Shown in pieces: positions 54,312 to 62,801 of a stretch of DNA of 64,000 nucleotides. The stretch lies in assembly GCA_035528575.1 (NCBI GenBank), contig DATKYK010000020.1, forward strand, positions 1 to 64,000, given 5' to 3'. A program made the translations under genes and the position numbers. Under the pieces are notes generated by a model. It was not told the DNA's origin. It made no database searches and saw only the letters and a list, made by a program, of their open reading frames with translations. Numbering within the stretch: position 1 is the stretch's first letter; each line of letters begins with the position of its first letter. This DNA comes from Dehalococcoidia bacterium (GTDB lineage Bacteria > Chloroflexota > Dehalococcoidia > E44-bin15).

Positions 54312-54316
54312 GGGGA
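54286..54316 (+). repeat. Nuclease-tail repeat, copy 1 (in its native gene)
   Basis: GAGGAGATGGAGACGGGGGA followed by GTAAGGGG, encoding EEMETGE-stop at the end of the nuclease gene. Recurs at 56031-56060 and 56809-56839. Confidence 0.85.
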
Positions 54317-54326
54317 GATAAAGACT

Positions 54327-55931
54327 GTGAGCTGTCTTGGCCTGATCACAGCGGTCGCAACAATATGGGGATACCTATCATCGCCGATTAGGTGGCTCTT
54401 TAGGCTGTACCGCCGTTTCCAAACAGAAAAGAGGATAGCGGTGGAAGATGTAGGCGTCTCGTTGGAAAACCTCAAGAAACTACTTGACGAGCAACTAGCT
54501 AAGGAGACAAACCCTGAGAAAAGACAAGCCCTTGAGGATAGATTAGAAGAACTGAATGCGGCGGAGAGAGGCTACTATATGGCGAGGCTAAAATCAGCCC
54601 TTGAGCGAAGCGACCTGCCTCCGTACGATGCCCTAGTGGCCAACGGTGAACGGGTGCTGGAGCCTGAGAATAAGGCGAAACTCACTGAAGCAGTTACCCA
54701 CCTCGACCTCCTGCCACCCCCACCCACAGCGGATGATTTCATGGCTTCAGCCACTGCAAACTATGCCCTGGAGCGCTATGAGGCGGCTCTCGCAGACTTG
54801 AACCAGGCCCTTAACTTAAGACCTGATTACCATGAGGCCCTCAACAATCGGGGCATCATCTACCGTCACCTGGAGCGCTACGATGAGTCCCTGGCAGACT
54901 ATAATCGCGCCCTGGCGCTAAGACCTGATGACCCGGACACTCTTAACAACAGGGGTGTAACCTACGGTAGCTTAAAGCGCTACGATGAGGCCCTGGCCGA
55001 CTATAATCGCTCCCTAGCGCTAAGACCTGATCACCCGGACACTCTTAGCAACAGGGGTGTAGCCTACGATAGCTTAAAGCGCTACGATGAGGCCCTGGCA
55101 AACTATAATCGCTCCCTGGCGCTAAGACCTGATCACCCGGACACTCTTTACAACAGGGGTGTAACCTACGGTAGCTTAAAGCGCTACGATGATGCCCTGG
55201 CCGACTATAATCGCTGCCTGGCGCTAAGACCCGATCACCCGGACACTCTTAACAACAGGGGTGTTACCTACTATAGCTTAAAGCGCTACGATGAGGCCCT
55301 GGCCGACTATAATCGCTCCCTTCAGCTAAGACCTGATCACCCGGACACTCTGAACAACAGCGGTTTAACCTACGATAGCTTAAAGCGCTACGATGAGGCC
55401 CTAGCAGACTATAATCGCGCCCTGGCGCTAAGACCCGATCACCCGGACACTCTTAACAACAGGGGTGTTACCTACTATAGCTTAAAGCGCTACGATGAGG
55501 CCCTGGCAGACTTGAACCAGGCCCTCAACTTAAGACCTGATTACCATGAGGCCCTCAACAATCGGGGCATGATCTACCGTCACCTGGAGCGCTACGAGGA
55601 GGCCCTGGTAGACTATAATCGCGCCCTTCAGCTAAGACCTGATCACCCGGACACTCTTAACAATAGAGGAGCCACCTACTCAAAAATGGCGCGCTATGAC
55701 GAGGCACTCTCCGATTTTAACCAAGCCCTCAAGATAAAACCTGATTACCCGGATGTCGTCTACAACAAGGCATGCTTCTTCTCACTAAAGCACAAACCAA
55801 AAGACGCCATTTCCTATTTAGAGAAAGCTATAGGGCTGGATGAGAAATGCCGGCAGGATGCTGCAACCGAGAGCGACTTCGACAATATTAGGGATAACCC
55901 CCACTTTAAGAAACTCATCGCTGGGGATTAA
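54327..55931 (+). CDS. Tetratricopeptide repeat protein
   Basis: 534 residues starting GTG 54327. An N-terminal hydrophobic segment ([18 protein letters not shown]) and a ~130-residue helical region are followed by about eleven 34-residue TPR units, many nearly identical in DNA (core [20 protein letters not shown]), between about 54740 and 55760. Such repeats make protein-protein scaffolds; near-identity means recent internal duplication. It lies between the nuclease-tail repeat and the first uvrB fragment, so it appears to be inserted cargo rather than an old operon member. Confidence 0.9.
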   Translation: MSCLGLITAVATIWGYLSSPIRWLFRLYRRFQTEKRIAVEDVGVSLENLKKLLDEQLAKETNPEKRQALEDRLEELNAAERGYYMARLKSALERSDLPPYDALVANGERVLEPENKAKLTEAVTHLDLLPPPPTADDFMASATANYALERYEAALADLNQALNLRPDYHEALNNRGIIYRHLERYDESLADYNRALALRPDDPDTLNNRGVTYGSLKRYDEALADYNRSLALRPDHPDTLSNRGVAYDSLKRYDEALANYNRSLALRPDHPDTLYNRGVTYGSLKRYDDALADYNRCLALRPDHPDTLNNRGVTYYSLKRYDEALADYNRSLQLRPDHPDTLNNSGLTYDSLKRYDEALADYNRALALRPDHPDTLNNRGVTYYSLKRYDEALADLNQALNLRPDYHEALNNRGMIYRHLERYEEALVDYNRALQLRPDHPDTLNNRGATYSKMARYDEALSDFNQALKIKPDYPDVVYNKACFFSLKHKPKDAISYLEKAIGLDEKCRQDAATESDFDNIRDNPHFKKLIAGD

Positions 55932-55933
55932 CC

Positions 55934-56056
55934 ATGCCATCCTTCAAGATCGTCTCTGACTTTCAGTCTACCGGAGACCAACCCCAGGCGGTGGACAGGC
56001 TGGTGGAGGAACTAGAGCGCGTCGGCATCGCCGAGGGGTTGGAGACGGGGGAATAA
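55934..56056 (+). pseudogene. uvrB 5' fragment 1 joined to the nuclease-tail repeat
   Basis: Codons read [20 protein letters not shown] and [10 protein letters not shown], the unmistakable UvrB N-terminus, then break off into GLETGE-stop. The break leads straight into the second copy of the nuclease-tail repeat. Only about 30 UvrB residues of some 660 remain. Starts 3 bp after the TPR stop. Confidence 0.85.
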
Positions 56057-56060
56057 GGGG
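56031..56060 (+). repeat. Nuclease-tail repeat, copy 2
   Basis: GAGGGGTTGGAGACGGGGGA followed by ATAAGGGG, a slightly diverged copy of the 3' end of the nuclease gene at 54286, in the same reading frame relation (ETGE-stop). Confidence 0.8.
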
Positions 56061-56106
56061 TTAGGAGTGAAGCGGATAACCGGTTTTTAGATAGGGCGAT
56101 AAAACA

Positions 56107-56562
56107 ATGGTTATAAAGGCGGCTCTCACACTATTGGGGATAATCGTGGTGGCGGTTGTAATCTTTAGCATTGGAATGTGTGCGTTTACGGATGAGGGTT
56201 CAGTATCCTACACGGACATCAAAAAGTCGATGGGGGTAGCGGTGCCCGCTTACGCGCTCCAGGCGCATTCGGCCAATCCGCCAACTACGGGCGAAACGGT
56301 TACTATAGACAAGGGAACGTTCGAGATTATCGACATCTGTAAAATAGTAGATACCGTCTCATTCGAGCCAGAAGTCCTGGAGGCACTGCTTCTATCCTGC
56401 GCCGATACCACCCATGACAACTGCGAGCCTGGACCCTGTAGCTGTAATACAAATGCCCACTACGTCTGGCTGGTAGACGATGAATTGAACGTTTATTCAA
56501 CGTGTGTGGGCAATGACTGCGCTGACAATAATGAGGATGGCTATCAGGGCGTCTGGCCCTGA
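56107..56562 (+). CDS. Secreted or membrane-anchored cysteine-rich protein, unknown
   Basis: 151 residues with an N-terminal hydrophobic helix (AALTLLGIIVVAVVIFSIGM) and an outer domain with eight or so cysteines in the second half (SCADTTHDNCEPGPCSCN, YSTCVGNDCADN). No family recognised. It lies as cargo between nuclease-tail copy 2 and uvrB fragment 2. Confidence 0.65.
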   Translation: MVIKAALTLLGIIVVAVVIFSIGMCAFTDEGSVSYTDIKKSMGVAVPAYALQAHSANPPTTGETVTIDKGTFEIIDICKIVDTVSFEPEVLEALLLSCADTTHDNCEPGPCSCNTNAHYVWLVDDELNVYSTCVGNDCADNNEDGYQGVWP

Positions 56563-56594
56563 GCTCCTGAGCTATCAATAGAGTTGAAGATAAA

Positions 56595-56661
56595 GTAGGA
56601 TGGGTGCAACCCATCGAATTGTGCTAAAGGTGGGTTATGCTGCGCTGCACCCACCCTACAG
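56595..56661. repeat. Intergenic palindrome of the GGGTGGGT type
   Basis: GTAGGATGGGTGCAACCCAT and, inverted, GCACCCACCCTAC, with GGTGGGTTATGCTGCGC between. This is the widespread bacterial intergenic palindrome type, here in two nested hairpins. Confidence 0.7.
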
Positions 56662-56681
56662 TCTAAAATAGTAAGATAGCC

Positions 56682-56834
56682 ATGCCACCCTTCAGGATCG
56701 TATCTGATTTCAAGCCTACCGGGGACCAGCCGCAGGCGGTGGACCGGCTGGTCGAGGGGCTGGAGCGCGGCTATAAGCACCAGACGCTGCTGGGCGTGAC
56801 CGGCAGCGGCGAGGAGATGGACACGGGGGAGTAG
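56682..56834 (+). pseudogene. uvrB 5' fragment 2 joined to the nuclease-tail repeat
   Basis: [20 protein letters not shown] continues [20 protein letters not shown] and GSG, stopping one residue before the Walker A Lys of UvrB, then EEMDTGE-stop from the third nuclease-tail copy. It keeps more of UvrB than fragment 1, so the two joins are independent events or successive deletions. Confidence 0.88.
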
Positions 56835-56839
56835 GGGGG
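56809..56839 (+). repeat. Nuclease-tail repeat, copy 3
   Basis: GAGGAGATGGACACGGGGGA followed by GTAGGGGG. One base change from copy 1 within the coding part. It marks the left border of the mobile-looking DNA that fills the rest of the window. Confidence 0.82.
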
Positions 56840-56889
56840 TGAGGAAAAGACAAAGCCGGGAATACATAAGTTTGGGAGGGGCTAAATCC

Positions 56890-57219
56890 TTATGCGGCGC
56901 GAAATAGCTTTCTGGGTAGGCCTTGCACTATTAGTAGTGCTCTGCATTGGGCTGGCTCTAAGCGGTCGGTGGCTTCCCAGGCCGCCTTCAGCGTCTCAGC
57001 TACCTCAGGGCCATAACGCCGAGGACGTCCCTGACGCTTGACCGACCGCGGCAGGTTGCCTCGACGCAGCAAACGGACTGCTGCCTTACGGTGGTAGCCC
57101 GTGACCTGGGTGAACTCGTCTAGCATCCGTCCCTTCTCCTTCTTGCCAGCGCCAAGGTAGCGACCTCGCACTGCCTCGGTGTACTCCCGTATGCTGCCTC
57201 TTGTCATGCTCCCCTCCAT
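56890..57219 (-). pseudogene. Transposase N-terminal fragment
   Basis: MTRGSIREYTEAVRGRYLGA followed by KKEKGRMLDEFTQVTGYHRK and AAVRLLRRG matches the N-terminal DNA-binding part of a transposase with an integrase-type catalytic domain common in Chloroflexota insertion sequences. Only 109 codons remain; the DDE domain is missing and the end drifts out of similarity. No terminal inverted repeats were recognised. Confidence 0.7.
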
Positions 57220-57287
57220 GGGTAACAGTTTTTTTGAGGCAACAATACATCATTTAATAATAGGGTTAAAACACCTACCTACTTTCC

Positions 57288-57293
57288 TATAAT
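57288..57293 (+). promoter_or_regulatory. Putative -10 box of the recombinase gene
   Basis: A perfect TATAAT lies 30 bp before the recombinase start; the matching -35 position reads GTTAAA, a weak match. Confidence 0.35.
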
Positions 57294-57322
57294 GGGTCGG
57301 CTTCCTACGAAGGAGCTAGCTC

Positions 57323-57919
57323 ATGCCAGGTAAACCGAAAGGCTTGTCCTGCAAAGAGGATGCCCTAGACCCTCAACAGGTAACCGAACTTCTGTTGGTT
57401 TGTTCTAGCCTCCGAGACAAATTTATCATCTACAGTCTGATATTTGCTGGGCTGCGGGTATCGGAACTCAAGCATTTACAGAGGGCTTGGTTTAACGCCG
57501 AAGAAGAAACCATCACCATTCCAAACCGACAGACTTGCGAGTGTAAGGAGTGTAAGAAGAAAAGGAACTGCAAATGGCAACCAAAAACAAAAAAGGGGGC
57601 TAGAACCATACTGATACACCCGAAGCTATTGCCAGTCATGCATGAGTTCTTAGCTGGCCATGAGGAAATAGGCTTAACTAGAACCAGGATATGGCAGATA
57701 GTTCAGAAGCTAGGCAGAGATGCAGGGATACCTCATGTTTACCCCCACGCTCTGAGGAGCACAGCAGCCACTATCATGGCCTATAAAGGAGTATCGGGAC
57801 CCACGCTACAGTACGATTTCGGATGGGCTAGGTTGAGCAGTGCTGAGGAGTATGTCAAGTCAGACATGAAGCGCGCCCTGAATGAAACCAGGGAGATATA
57901 TCAAAAGGAGAGTGTGTAG
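57323..57919 (+). CDS. Tyrosine recombinase, catalytic domain only, with Cys-rich insertion
   Basis: 198 residues, ribosome site GAAGGAG. Active-site residues: Arg in FAGLRVSELKHL, HxxR in PHALRSTAATIM, Trp in the second histidine position (FGWARLSSAEEYV) and Tyr in the same segment. The N-terminal core-binding domain of normal integrases is absent. A CECKECKKKRNC insertion after the first conserved Arg looks zinc-binding. This could be an integrase of a small mobile element or an XerH/resolvase-like variant. It is followed by the ATPase gene 69 bp away. Confidence 0.82.
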   Translation: MPGKPKGLSCKEDALDPQQVTELLLVCSSLRDKFIIYSLIFAGLRVSELKHLQRAWFNAEEETITIPNRQTCECKECKKKRNCKWQPKTKKGARTILIHPKLLPVMHEFLAGHEEIGLTRTRIWQIVQKLGRDAGIPHVYPHALRSTAATIMAYKGVSGPTLQYDFGWARLSSAEEYVKSDMKRALNETREIYQKESV

Positions 57920-57988
57920 GATGTAACATTGTATATAGGAATGTTAAAACTGAACGTGATAAAGGGGAGTTTTGAATAGGGGGATTAT

Positions 57989-59023
57989 ATGACAGTAGAA
58001 CAGTTAGTGAAACTCATCAACGAAGTATGCGGTCTGGTCGAAAAGTGGGCTAAAGCATGTATATATTACACGATGGCAACTCACAAACTAGCACTCATAG
58101 ATTGGATGCCTGCGCTACAGCTATTAGCACCACCAGGATCAGGGAAAACCGAGCTCATGAAAGTTTTAGGGCGTATTTGTTATCGCCCACATTGGATTGC
58201 ATGTTACGACAAAATGACCAGCGCAACGCTTAGAAACGAGTTAGAAAAGGCAAAGAAACGGACTGCTCTTATCGAGGAAGCCGACTTGTATCCGAATAGG
58301 ACAGAGTTGGAGCGGTATCTAATTAATAGAGCAAGCACAGCTACATCTGCTCTCTCAATCACTCAGCAAAAGGCGACCTCTGCAGGGGCTATAAGATGGG
58401 TCACAAGCAAATTATACATACCGGGAGCTACTATCATACACGACAGGCACGGCCTTGACGATTTGGCATCCGAGCGGAGGGCTATTGTCGTAAATATCAG
58501 GAAACAGAAAAGGGGAACCTTTCTAAAGCCAGACGCGACGCAATTGAAAAACTTATCACTACCGGCCTTTGATTATGGCACCATCCCATCTGAATTTCAT
58601 TCGCCAGAGACGACAGGTAGCGGGTTGGATACGTGGGAACCGTTGATAAGGATTGCCAGCTATTTAAAAGACGATTCATGGCTTCAATGGGTATGGAATG
58701 AGGTTGCTGACTTCAATGAACGCCTTGCCGATGGGAATCAGTACGAGCTAGAAATGACGGTTTTTAAGGCTGTCATTGGAGCCTTCAATAAGAACACAGG
58801 AATGCTGATGGTAAAAGACCCACTGCCTCTGAAAGATGTTACCGAAATTGTCAAAGAAGAATTCCCTTGGGTCAAGGGGAAAACTGTAGGTACAACACTG
58901 CGGAAACTCGGTTTTCATAAGGATGATTTTAGGACTATAGGTGGCAATACAAAACTAATCACGACGGCTGAACAGTTGAAGGAGATAGCTAAGGAGATTG
59001 GCTATCAGGATGACCAATTATGA
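57989..59023 (+). CDS. AAA-type ATPase with C-terminal winged-helix-like region
   Basis: 344 residues. Walker A APPGSGKTEL near residue 47, Walker B RTALIEEAD about 45 residues later, a DRHGLDDLASERRAIVVNI segment with an arginine-finger-like pair, and a C-terminal domain (VTEIVKEEFPWVKGKTVGTT, LRKLGFHKDDFR) resembling a winged helix. The arrangement fits replication helicases of small mobile elements, primase-helicase type, without the primase. AT-richer than the core genes, and next to a recombinase. Confidence 0.72.
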   Translation: MTVEQLVKLINEVCGLVEKWAKACIYYTMATHKLALIDWMPALQLLAPPGSGKTELMKVLGRICYRPHWIACYDKMTSATLRNELEKAKKRTALIEEADLYPNRTELERYLINRASTATSALSITQQKATSAGAIRWVTSKLYIPGATIIHDRHGLDDLASERRAIVVNIRKQKRGTFLKPDATQLKNLSLPAFDYGTIPSEFHSPETTGSGLDTWEPLIRIASYLKDDSWLQWVWNEVADFNERLADGNQYELEMTVFKAVIGAFNKNTGMLMVKDPLPLKDVTEIVKEEFPWVKGKTVGTTLRKLGFHKDDFRTIGGNTKLITTAEQLKEIAKEIGYQDDQL

Positions 59024-59107
59024 GAATATTAGAAAATGCCGAAAAAATATGTATATATACAGATATATATAGTTTTATTCTCATATTCTCATGCAAAGGA
59101 GTGAACA

Positions 59108-59299
59108 GTGAAACGAATAGTATGGGGCTGCGAAGTTTGCCACAAGGAAGCAGAAGGAGCTAGCCCCCCGCCTGGATGGATCGAGACTTCATTTTGGGAT
59201 AGAAAAGCTGAAAAATACCGGCGACAGGCTTTCTGTTCGAACGAATGCGCAATCCAGTGGCTCTCCAACAACCAGGAAAGACTGAGGTCGAGAGGATAA
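59108..59299 (+). CDS. Small zinc-finger-like protein
   Basis: 63 residues starting GTG 59108 with AAAGGAG upstream. Cysteine pairs CEVC and CSNEC, with W-x-E-T-S-F-W between, suggest a compact zinc-binding domain of the type seen in mobile elements. Possibly a regulator; no family recognised. Confidence 0.65.
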   Translation: MKRIVWGCEVCHKEAEGASPPPGWIETSFWDRKAEKYRRQAFCSNECAIQWLSNNQERLRSRG

Positions 59300-59330
59300 C
59301 CAGAGCCAAGAATTCGAAGAAGGCATTAGT

Positions 59331-59714
59331 ATGAGACTGCTGATTATTAGCCCTGAAAAGTTCGCTGCCGAGTTCAATCAGGTAGTGCCCGGCGCATATC
59401 GGAGCATAACGGTTCAAGATATCCGAGACCTGACTGAGTGTGGCCTGATTGGCAAATATGGTTATTATGGGCGTGCAGATTTGGAAACTGTCAGGGCTGT
59501 CCTTCAGTATGAGCAACTGAGGCAGAATCGCCAGAAAAAAGACGAAATCAGGGACAGTAACGGTGCCATTCACTGCCGTCGGTGCGGAACACTATTAACC
59601 GCTAAACCTAATGGCAAGAGGGGAAGACCAAGCGAGTACTGCACTGATTGTGAACCTTTTCGAGGAAGAGAGCGGAACAGGAAATGGCAAAGAAAAATGC
59701 TAGCATTGCGGTGA
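59331..59714 (+). CDS. Zinc-finger/helix protein of the mobile element
   Basis: 127 residues. N-terminal half YRSITVQDIRDLTECGLIGK resembles a MerR-like helix-turn-helix; the C-terminal half holds CRRCG and CTDC with a basic tail (RGRERNRKWQRK). Looks like a DNA-binding protein. Spacing of 31 bp from the previous gene suggests one operon with recombinase and ATPase. Confidence 0.65.
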   Translation: MRLLIISPEKFAAEFNQVVPGAYRSITVQDIRDLTECGLIGKYGYYGRADLETVRAVLQYEQLRQNRQKKDEIRDSNGAIHCRRCGTLLTAKPNGKRGRPSEYCTDCEPFRGRERNRKWQRKMLALR

Positions 59715-59751
59715 GTAATGCGGATTTTCAGACCACTTAATGACACTAATT

Positions 59752-59946
59752 CTAAGCCTCCTTCTTAGTCTGCTTTGAGAATCTCGCTACCCACTTACGA
59801 CTGAGCTCCCATCCGTGATTCTCAAGCCCTTCGTATTCCCAACCCTCATGCTCAGCCTTGGCAATTACTTTAGCCAAATCCTTTTCGTTAACATGGCCTG
59901 ACCACCACCTTTTCTTCACCGGGACATGTTTGACCTTCTTTGGCAC
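59752..59946 (-). CDS. Small hypothetical protein
   Basis: 64 residues starting GTG 59946 after AAGGGGG. Basic and tryptophan-rich: KKRWWSGHVNEKDLAKVIAK then AEHEGWEYEGLENHGWELS. The GWE pairs recall small DUF4177-like proteins, but this is a weak similarity. Confidence 0.5.
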   Translation of the reverse strand: MPKKVKHVPVKKRWWSGHVNEKDLAKVIAKAEHEGWEYEGLENHGWELSRKWVARFSKQTKKEA

Positions 59947-60121
59947 AATTCACCCCCTTATCGGTGAGATCTTGAAGCTTAACAGCATCGGTTGTACTTT
60001 AAACACATTCGTCGCTAACTGTCAAGAAAACGTGATATTAGGAGCGAGAACAGCTATCAAGCTCTAGGACGCGGCGCTGGCATGATGCGGCATGTAGGAC
60101 AAGTAGGAAAGCCTAGAGATT

Positions 60122-60190
60122 GTGCAGAGGTATACCAGGTCGGTTACCTTTGAGGATAGCCTGAAGTTTTATAAGCCACCGTTGGAGTGA
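60122..60190 (+). repeat. Direct repeat with conserved peptide, copy 1
   Basis: Reads VQRYTRSVTFEDSLKFYKP then a stop. Matches 62657-62734; most base differences are synonymous (e.g. CTG/TTG, TCG/TCA, GTT/GTC), meaning the segment comes from genes that were translated. It borders a three-gene minus-strand cassette. Confidence 0.65.
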
Positions 60191-60205
60191 AAGAGTGCTA
60201 TAACA

Positions 60206-60682
60206 TCATTTGCAATCTTGTAGTATTTCATCCTTATATGTAAACACAAAACTCCTCACGCTTTGAAGTTCAGGGTCTTGAATATCGCCAATTTTTTTCT
60301 GTAGTCTTTTGTCTTGCAGCATGTCCTCAATGCTTACTACAACTTCAGGAGTCGCCTCTGTTAGCCACCACTTTATATAGTCCAAAATATTATGTAGATA
60401 CCAAGCTCTTACGAACTCTTGACCTTTTTGTCGTAGGAATTTAAGCTGGATTGCTCTGATATTCTTATCAGTTCTACTAGAGTCATGTCTTGTGAAATCA
60501 GCCGCAGTCATGCTAGTGGGTCTACCTTTACTATAAATCCTAGCGTCCGACTCCATCTCACAAAAATTTATATACTCCTGACATTTCTTAGGAAAATCTA
60601 TGAGATTATTAATGAAACTGGAGATTTCACTCGGTATTCCCATTCGTTCAGCCCATTTATCATGGATTTTCCATTCAGGCAT
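60206..60682 (-). CDS. Hypothetical protein, cassette gene 1
   Basis: 158 residues, helical and charged, opening MPEWKIHDKWAERMGIPSEI. AGGAGAT lies six bases before the ATG, so it is a genuine gene. A C-terminal segment KRLQKKIGDIQDPELQSVRS looks coiled. No family recognised. AT-rich codon use unlike the housekeeping genes. Confidence 0.6.
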   Translation of the reverse strand: MPEWKIHDKWAERMGIPSEISSFINNLIDFPKKCQEYINFCEMESDARIYSKGRPTSMTAADFTRHDSSRTDKNIRAIQLKFLRQKGQEFVRAWYLHNILDYIKWWLTEATPEVVVSIEDMLQDKRLQKKIGDIQDPELQSVRSFVFTYKDEILQDCK

Positions 60683-60887
60683 TTTAATCTCCTATTCCTT
60701 AGCGCTTATTGATAGCCAAGTTTGTTTATTGCGACGATACTCTGATAGGACTTGCTAGTCAATAAAATGTTAATAACAGAGGGGCCACACATTCTCGGAT
60801 AGCCCCCTGTAATCCGCCGCGCTAGTCTTAGATTGCCTTACAATGGACTCCTATCAGCCAATTTCTAAGCCGACTACTATAAGTGTG

Positions 60888-61379
60888 CTAGATTGGTTCA
60901 GTTGATGCTGTTCCTTCTGGGTTCACTTTACCCTTCCCTACCCACGCCTTTCTATAAAGATTAAAACTCAGGAATCCGTGGAACACTTGTATTTGAGGTA
61001 TCCCAATATCAGCCTCAAATTCTTTTTTATTGGGACTTATTCTATTGGTGCGATGCCCCCCGTACCCCCCCATTCCCCTTTCAAATAAATCCTTAATATT
61101 AGCTGTAACCCCCTCAATATCCACATCCAGTGCATCAGCCTTTTCATCCCATCGAAACCAAAACCCTGGCAGTGACTTCTTACGAGGCTCTAACTTTGCG
61201 ACAACCAGCAATCCAGTAGGTGTTATCTCATTTTCTTGACATGGCTCTAGGTTATAGTTTTCATCGCAAAGATAATCAATCTGTATATTTAATCCGAAGC
61301 ACCTAAAAGCTATTCGTTCATAACCTTCACCTTCTTGTCTTGAACCTTTCCAACCACCCATGTGGCTTCCTCCTTGCAC
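60888..61379 (-). CDS. Hypothetical protein, cassette gene 2, with zinc ribbon in frame upstream
   Basis: 163 residues from GTG 61379. The frame is open to 61505 and there encodes a zinc ribbon (LDKCPKCGKWKDIDTELCDN plus C) without any ATG, GTG or TTG start, so either a rare start (ATT/ATA) is used or the start has been lost. AAGGAGGAAG in front of the internal ATG at 61364 offers a second start for the ribbon-less form. The main domain (GFWFRWDEKADALDVDIEGV) is not recognised. Confidence 0.5.
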   Translation of the reverse strand: MQGGSHMGGWKGSRQEGEGYERIAFRCFGLNIQIDYLCDENYNLEPCQENEITPTGLLVVAKLEPRKKSLPGFWFRWDEKADALDVDIEGVTANIKDLFERGMGGYGGHRTNRISPNKKEFEADIGIPQIQVFHGFLSFNLYRKAWVGKGKVNPEGTASTEPI

Positions 61380-61614
61380 TCTTAAAATGCGCCTAGATGG
61401 ACCTACTTCTTTTTTGTTGCAATTATCACATAGTTCCGTATCAATATCTTTCCATTTGCCACACTTAGGACACTTATCAAGCTCAATCTGTATTTCGGCA
61501 TTACGCTACGGGTTAAGCTTTATGCCATTTGTACTAGTCTTTTGCGGTGTCTATCTAGTAAAGCAGATGGAAATTCAACGGCGTCGCGTATAAGGACTGA
61601 ACGCTAGGACGGAA

Positions 61615-62562
61615 TCATAAACGATCATTTGCCAGGCTAGCAATGAATTCCTTGAGGCGACTTGATAAAACGAGTTGTCGTTCTATCTCAGCCTCCAATT
61701 CATGCAAGCCTCGTATGTTACCGAGGGCCTCCTTTACATCTGGGTCGTCCAGATCCCCGGGTGAGGATTCAACTATCAACTTGTGGCATGTAGCCAGTAT
61801 TAGAGTGGTGATGTCCTGGAAGATCTCGATGCACTTTCTGTACTCTTTCTCGTTAAAAGATACACATGAGGGACAGGATGCGCAGTCGGGTCTGCTAATG
61901 TCTGTTGCCTTGAAATTAGGGTGTAAGAAATTGTTTAATTTTCTGATCTTTTTCTGTAGATCCGCTTTGTATGTTGGATCTATTACTTTTTTGGCAAGTA
62001 GCCATGCCAATAGGAAATCCTGATCAAGGTACTCCTTCTTTCTCTTATCGTCGCTGATAAAGGCTTCGTTTCTATCTTCCTCCGGCACAACGTATCTGTC
62101 CTGTTTCGTAAATTTATTGTACTCCTCTTTTACCGTCTGTCGGGCTTTCTCATCGTCACCGGACTGTAGCAGTTTCGCGTCCCAATATAGCCCGGTCAGG
62201 AAGTTCTCTATCACCGGCCTAAAGATTTGCATTGCATTTCTATAGTGGCCAGTAAATACTAGGAGTAAAACCGCCTTCAGGTCTCTTATACACTGATTAT
62301 ACATTTCAAATGATAATTCATCCGAAATCTTTACTAACAACTTACAGAGACATTGAATCAGTACACCGAATTCGCATGGAAGATGAACCTTATTCTTGAC
62401 TGTTGATTCGTAAAGGTAGAGCTCGCCACTCTCGTTGCTATCGACTTCGCGATAGAGATTCGTACATGGCACAACGCCACACTTCAGGCAATTGTGTCTG
62501 TTGCCACTTCTCTTTAGGATTCGCAGCCAGCTTCCCATATCACGATACCTGTGTCTACTCAA
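61615..62562 (-). CDS. Hypothetical protein, cassette gene 3
   Basis: 315 residues from TTG 62562, or from ATG 62538. Mostly helical; cysteine pairs near the N-terminus (CLKCGVVPC) and in the middle (CASCPSC) suggest metal binding. A central VFTGHYRNAMQIFRPVIENF helix recalls abortive-infection-like or HEPN-type helical proteins, but no catalytic motif is visible. Function unknown. Confidence 0.55.
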   Translation of the reverse strand: MSRHRYRDMGSWLRILKRSGNRHNCLKCGVVPCTNLYREVDSNESGELYLYESTVKNKVHLPCEFGVLIQCLCKLLVKISDELSFEMYNQCIRDLKAVLLLVFTGHYRNAMQIFRPVIENFLTGLYWDAKLLQSGDDEKARQTVKEEYNKFTKQDRYVVPEEDRNEAFISDDKRKKEYLDQDFLLAWLLAKKVIDPTYKADLQKKIRKLNNFLHPNFKATDISRPDCASCPSCVSFNEKEYRKCIEIFQDITTLILATCHKLIVESSPGDLDDPDVKEALGNIRGLHELEAEIERQLVLSSRLKEFIASLANDRL

Positions 62563-62656
62563 TCTGAATATATAGAGGAATGCCTAATGACTGAACTTGA
62601 CCTGCCTCCGATCATTATAACATTGTGGAGACTTAGTCAAACGGGAATCATTAGAG

Positions 62657-62734
62657 ATGGTGCAGTGCTATACTCGCTCAGTCAGCTTTGAGGATAGCTT
62701 GAAGTTTTATAAGCCGCTGTTCGATATAATTTAG
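62657..62734 (+). repeat. Direct repeat with conserved peptide, copy 2
   Basis: ATG-initiated 25-codon frame MVQCYTRSVSFEDSLKFYKP plus five codons and a stop. Second border of the three-gene cassette, 2.5 kb from copy 1. Confidence 0.65.
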
Positions 62735-62748
62735 ATACAGGTAGGCTA

Positions 62749-62777
62749 TTGACATTACTATAGTAATCACATATGCT
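62749..62777 (+). promoter_or_regulatory. Promoter of the DUF5679-like gene
   Basis: TTGACA (62749-62754), 17-bp spacer, TATGCT (62772-62777). It lies 25 bp before the start codon at 62802. Confidence 0.65.
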
Positions 62778-62801
62778 CCCCCACAGAAAGGCGGTGGATT
62801 A

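Noticed and set aside
54740-55760. CRISPR-like regular repeats
   Set aside because: The 102-bp periodicity is in-frame TPR coding sequence, without spacers.
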